NCBI GenBank assembly: GCA_028714055.1
Contig: JAQTNB010000104.1
Coordinates: 1-5,281, forward strand
DNA length: 5,281 nt
Direction: 5' to 3'
Source: Candidatus Omnitrophota bacterium
GTDB taxonomy: Bacteria > Omnitrophota > Gorgyraeia > Gygaellales > Profunditerraquicolaceae
Shown: one piece after another, positions 5,234 to 5,281 of the stretch
How positions within the stretch are numbered: the first letter of the stretch is position 1
How the letters are laid out: the number at the start of each line of letters is the position of its first letter
Translations under genes and position numbers: made by a program
Notes under the pieces: generated by a model
Databases searched by the model: none
The model's input: only the letters and a program-made list of their open reading frames with translations
What the model was told of the DNA's origin: nothing

Positions 5234-5281
5234 ACTCTTCGTGGCACCCGTTACTATGGCCGTGCTCTTGGCAGGCATTGA
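5232..5281 (-). CDS. C-terminal end of an unidentified gene with a Cys/His-rich tail
   Basis: Only the last 15 codons and the TAA stop are in the window. Read in the frame that ends 12 bases before the NifX-like start, they give NACQEHGHSNGCHEE. Two Cys of the three-residue spacing type are absent, but two Cys and three His in 15 residues suggest a metal-binding tail. Such tails occur on several small metal-handling proteins, including some NifX-like paralogues and metal-responsive regulators, so the family cannot be named. The position and spacing place it as an upstream member of the same operon. The frame assignment rests on the well-placed stop and the metal-ligand-rich composition. Confidence 0.55.
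   Translation of the reverse strand, partial: NACQEHGHSNGCHEE

Noticed and set aside
1..5281. CRISPR arrays, tRNA or rRNA genes, insertion sequences and terminators
   Set aside because: Coding sequence covers essentially the whole window; I saw no spaced direct repeats, no terminal inverted repeats, no transposase and no hairpin followed by a T-run between genes.

Overview
The window reads as one uninterrupted, tightly packed operon on the minus strand, transcribed from the right edge (5281) to the left edge (1). It holds seven complete genes and two genes cut by the window edges. The gaps between genes run from a 23-base overlap to 12 bases, so there is no room for internal promoters or terminators and none is visible. 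Several starts sit directly on the upstream stop codon (TAA-C-ATG twice, ATGA once), which suggests translational coupling throughout.

In transcription order the genes are: (1) the last 15 codons of an unidentified gene with a Cys/His-rich tail; (2) a 123-residue NifX/NifB-C-like protein of the dinitrogenase iron-molybdenum cofactor-binding fold; (3) a class I SAM-dependent methyltransferase with a TTG start; (4) and (5) two adjacent, diverged MinD/ParA-type ATPases, each with an inserted 2[4Fe-4S] ferredoxin module; (6) an Mrp/ApbC/NBP35-type ATPase with a CPHC cluster-binding motif; (7) a ZIP-family metal transporter; (8) a metallo-beta-lactamase-fold protein of the TM0207/MJ0296 kind; (9) a small J-domain (DnaJ-like) protein that runs off the left edge.

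The organism is most likely a strictly anaerobic bacterium. The NifX-like, paired MinD-ferredoxin and Mrp set is known from anaerobes such as sulfate reducers, clostridia and candidate phyla, and archaea carry relatives. The bacterial-type Shine-Dalgarno sites, mid-range GC and J-domain protein favour Bacteria. The exact phylum cannot be read from this window; an Omnitrophota-like or Desulfobacterota-like lineage is only a guess.

The working model is inference. The operon looks like a unit for metal uptake, metallocluster carriage and maturation: ZIP brings in divalent metal, Mrp and the two ferredoxin-bearing ATPases carry or insert Fe-S or related clusters with ATP and electrons, the NifX-like protein holds a cofactor or cluster, and the J-domain protein may bring DnaK to clients, as HscB does in Fe-S assembly. 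The methyltransferase and metallo-beta-lactamase are the least explained members. No nitrogenase structural genes are present, so nothing here ties the operon to nitrogen fixation.
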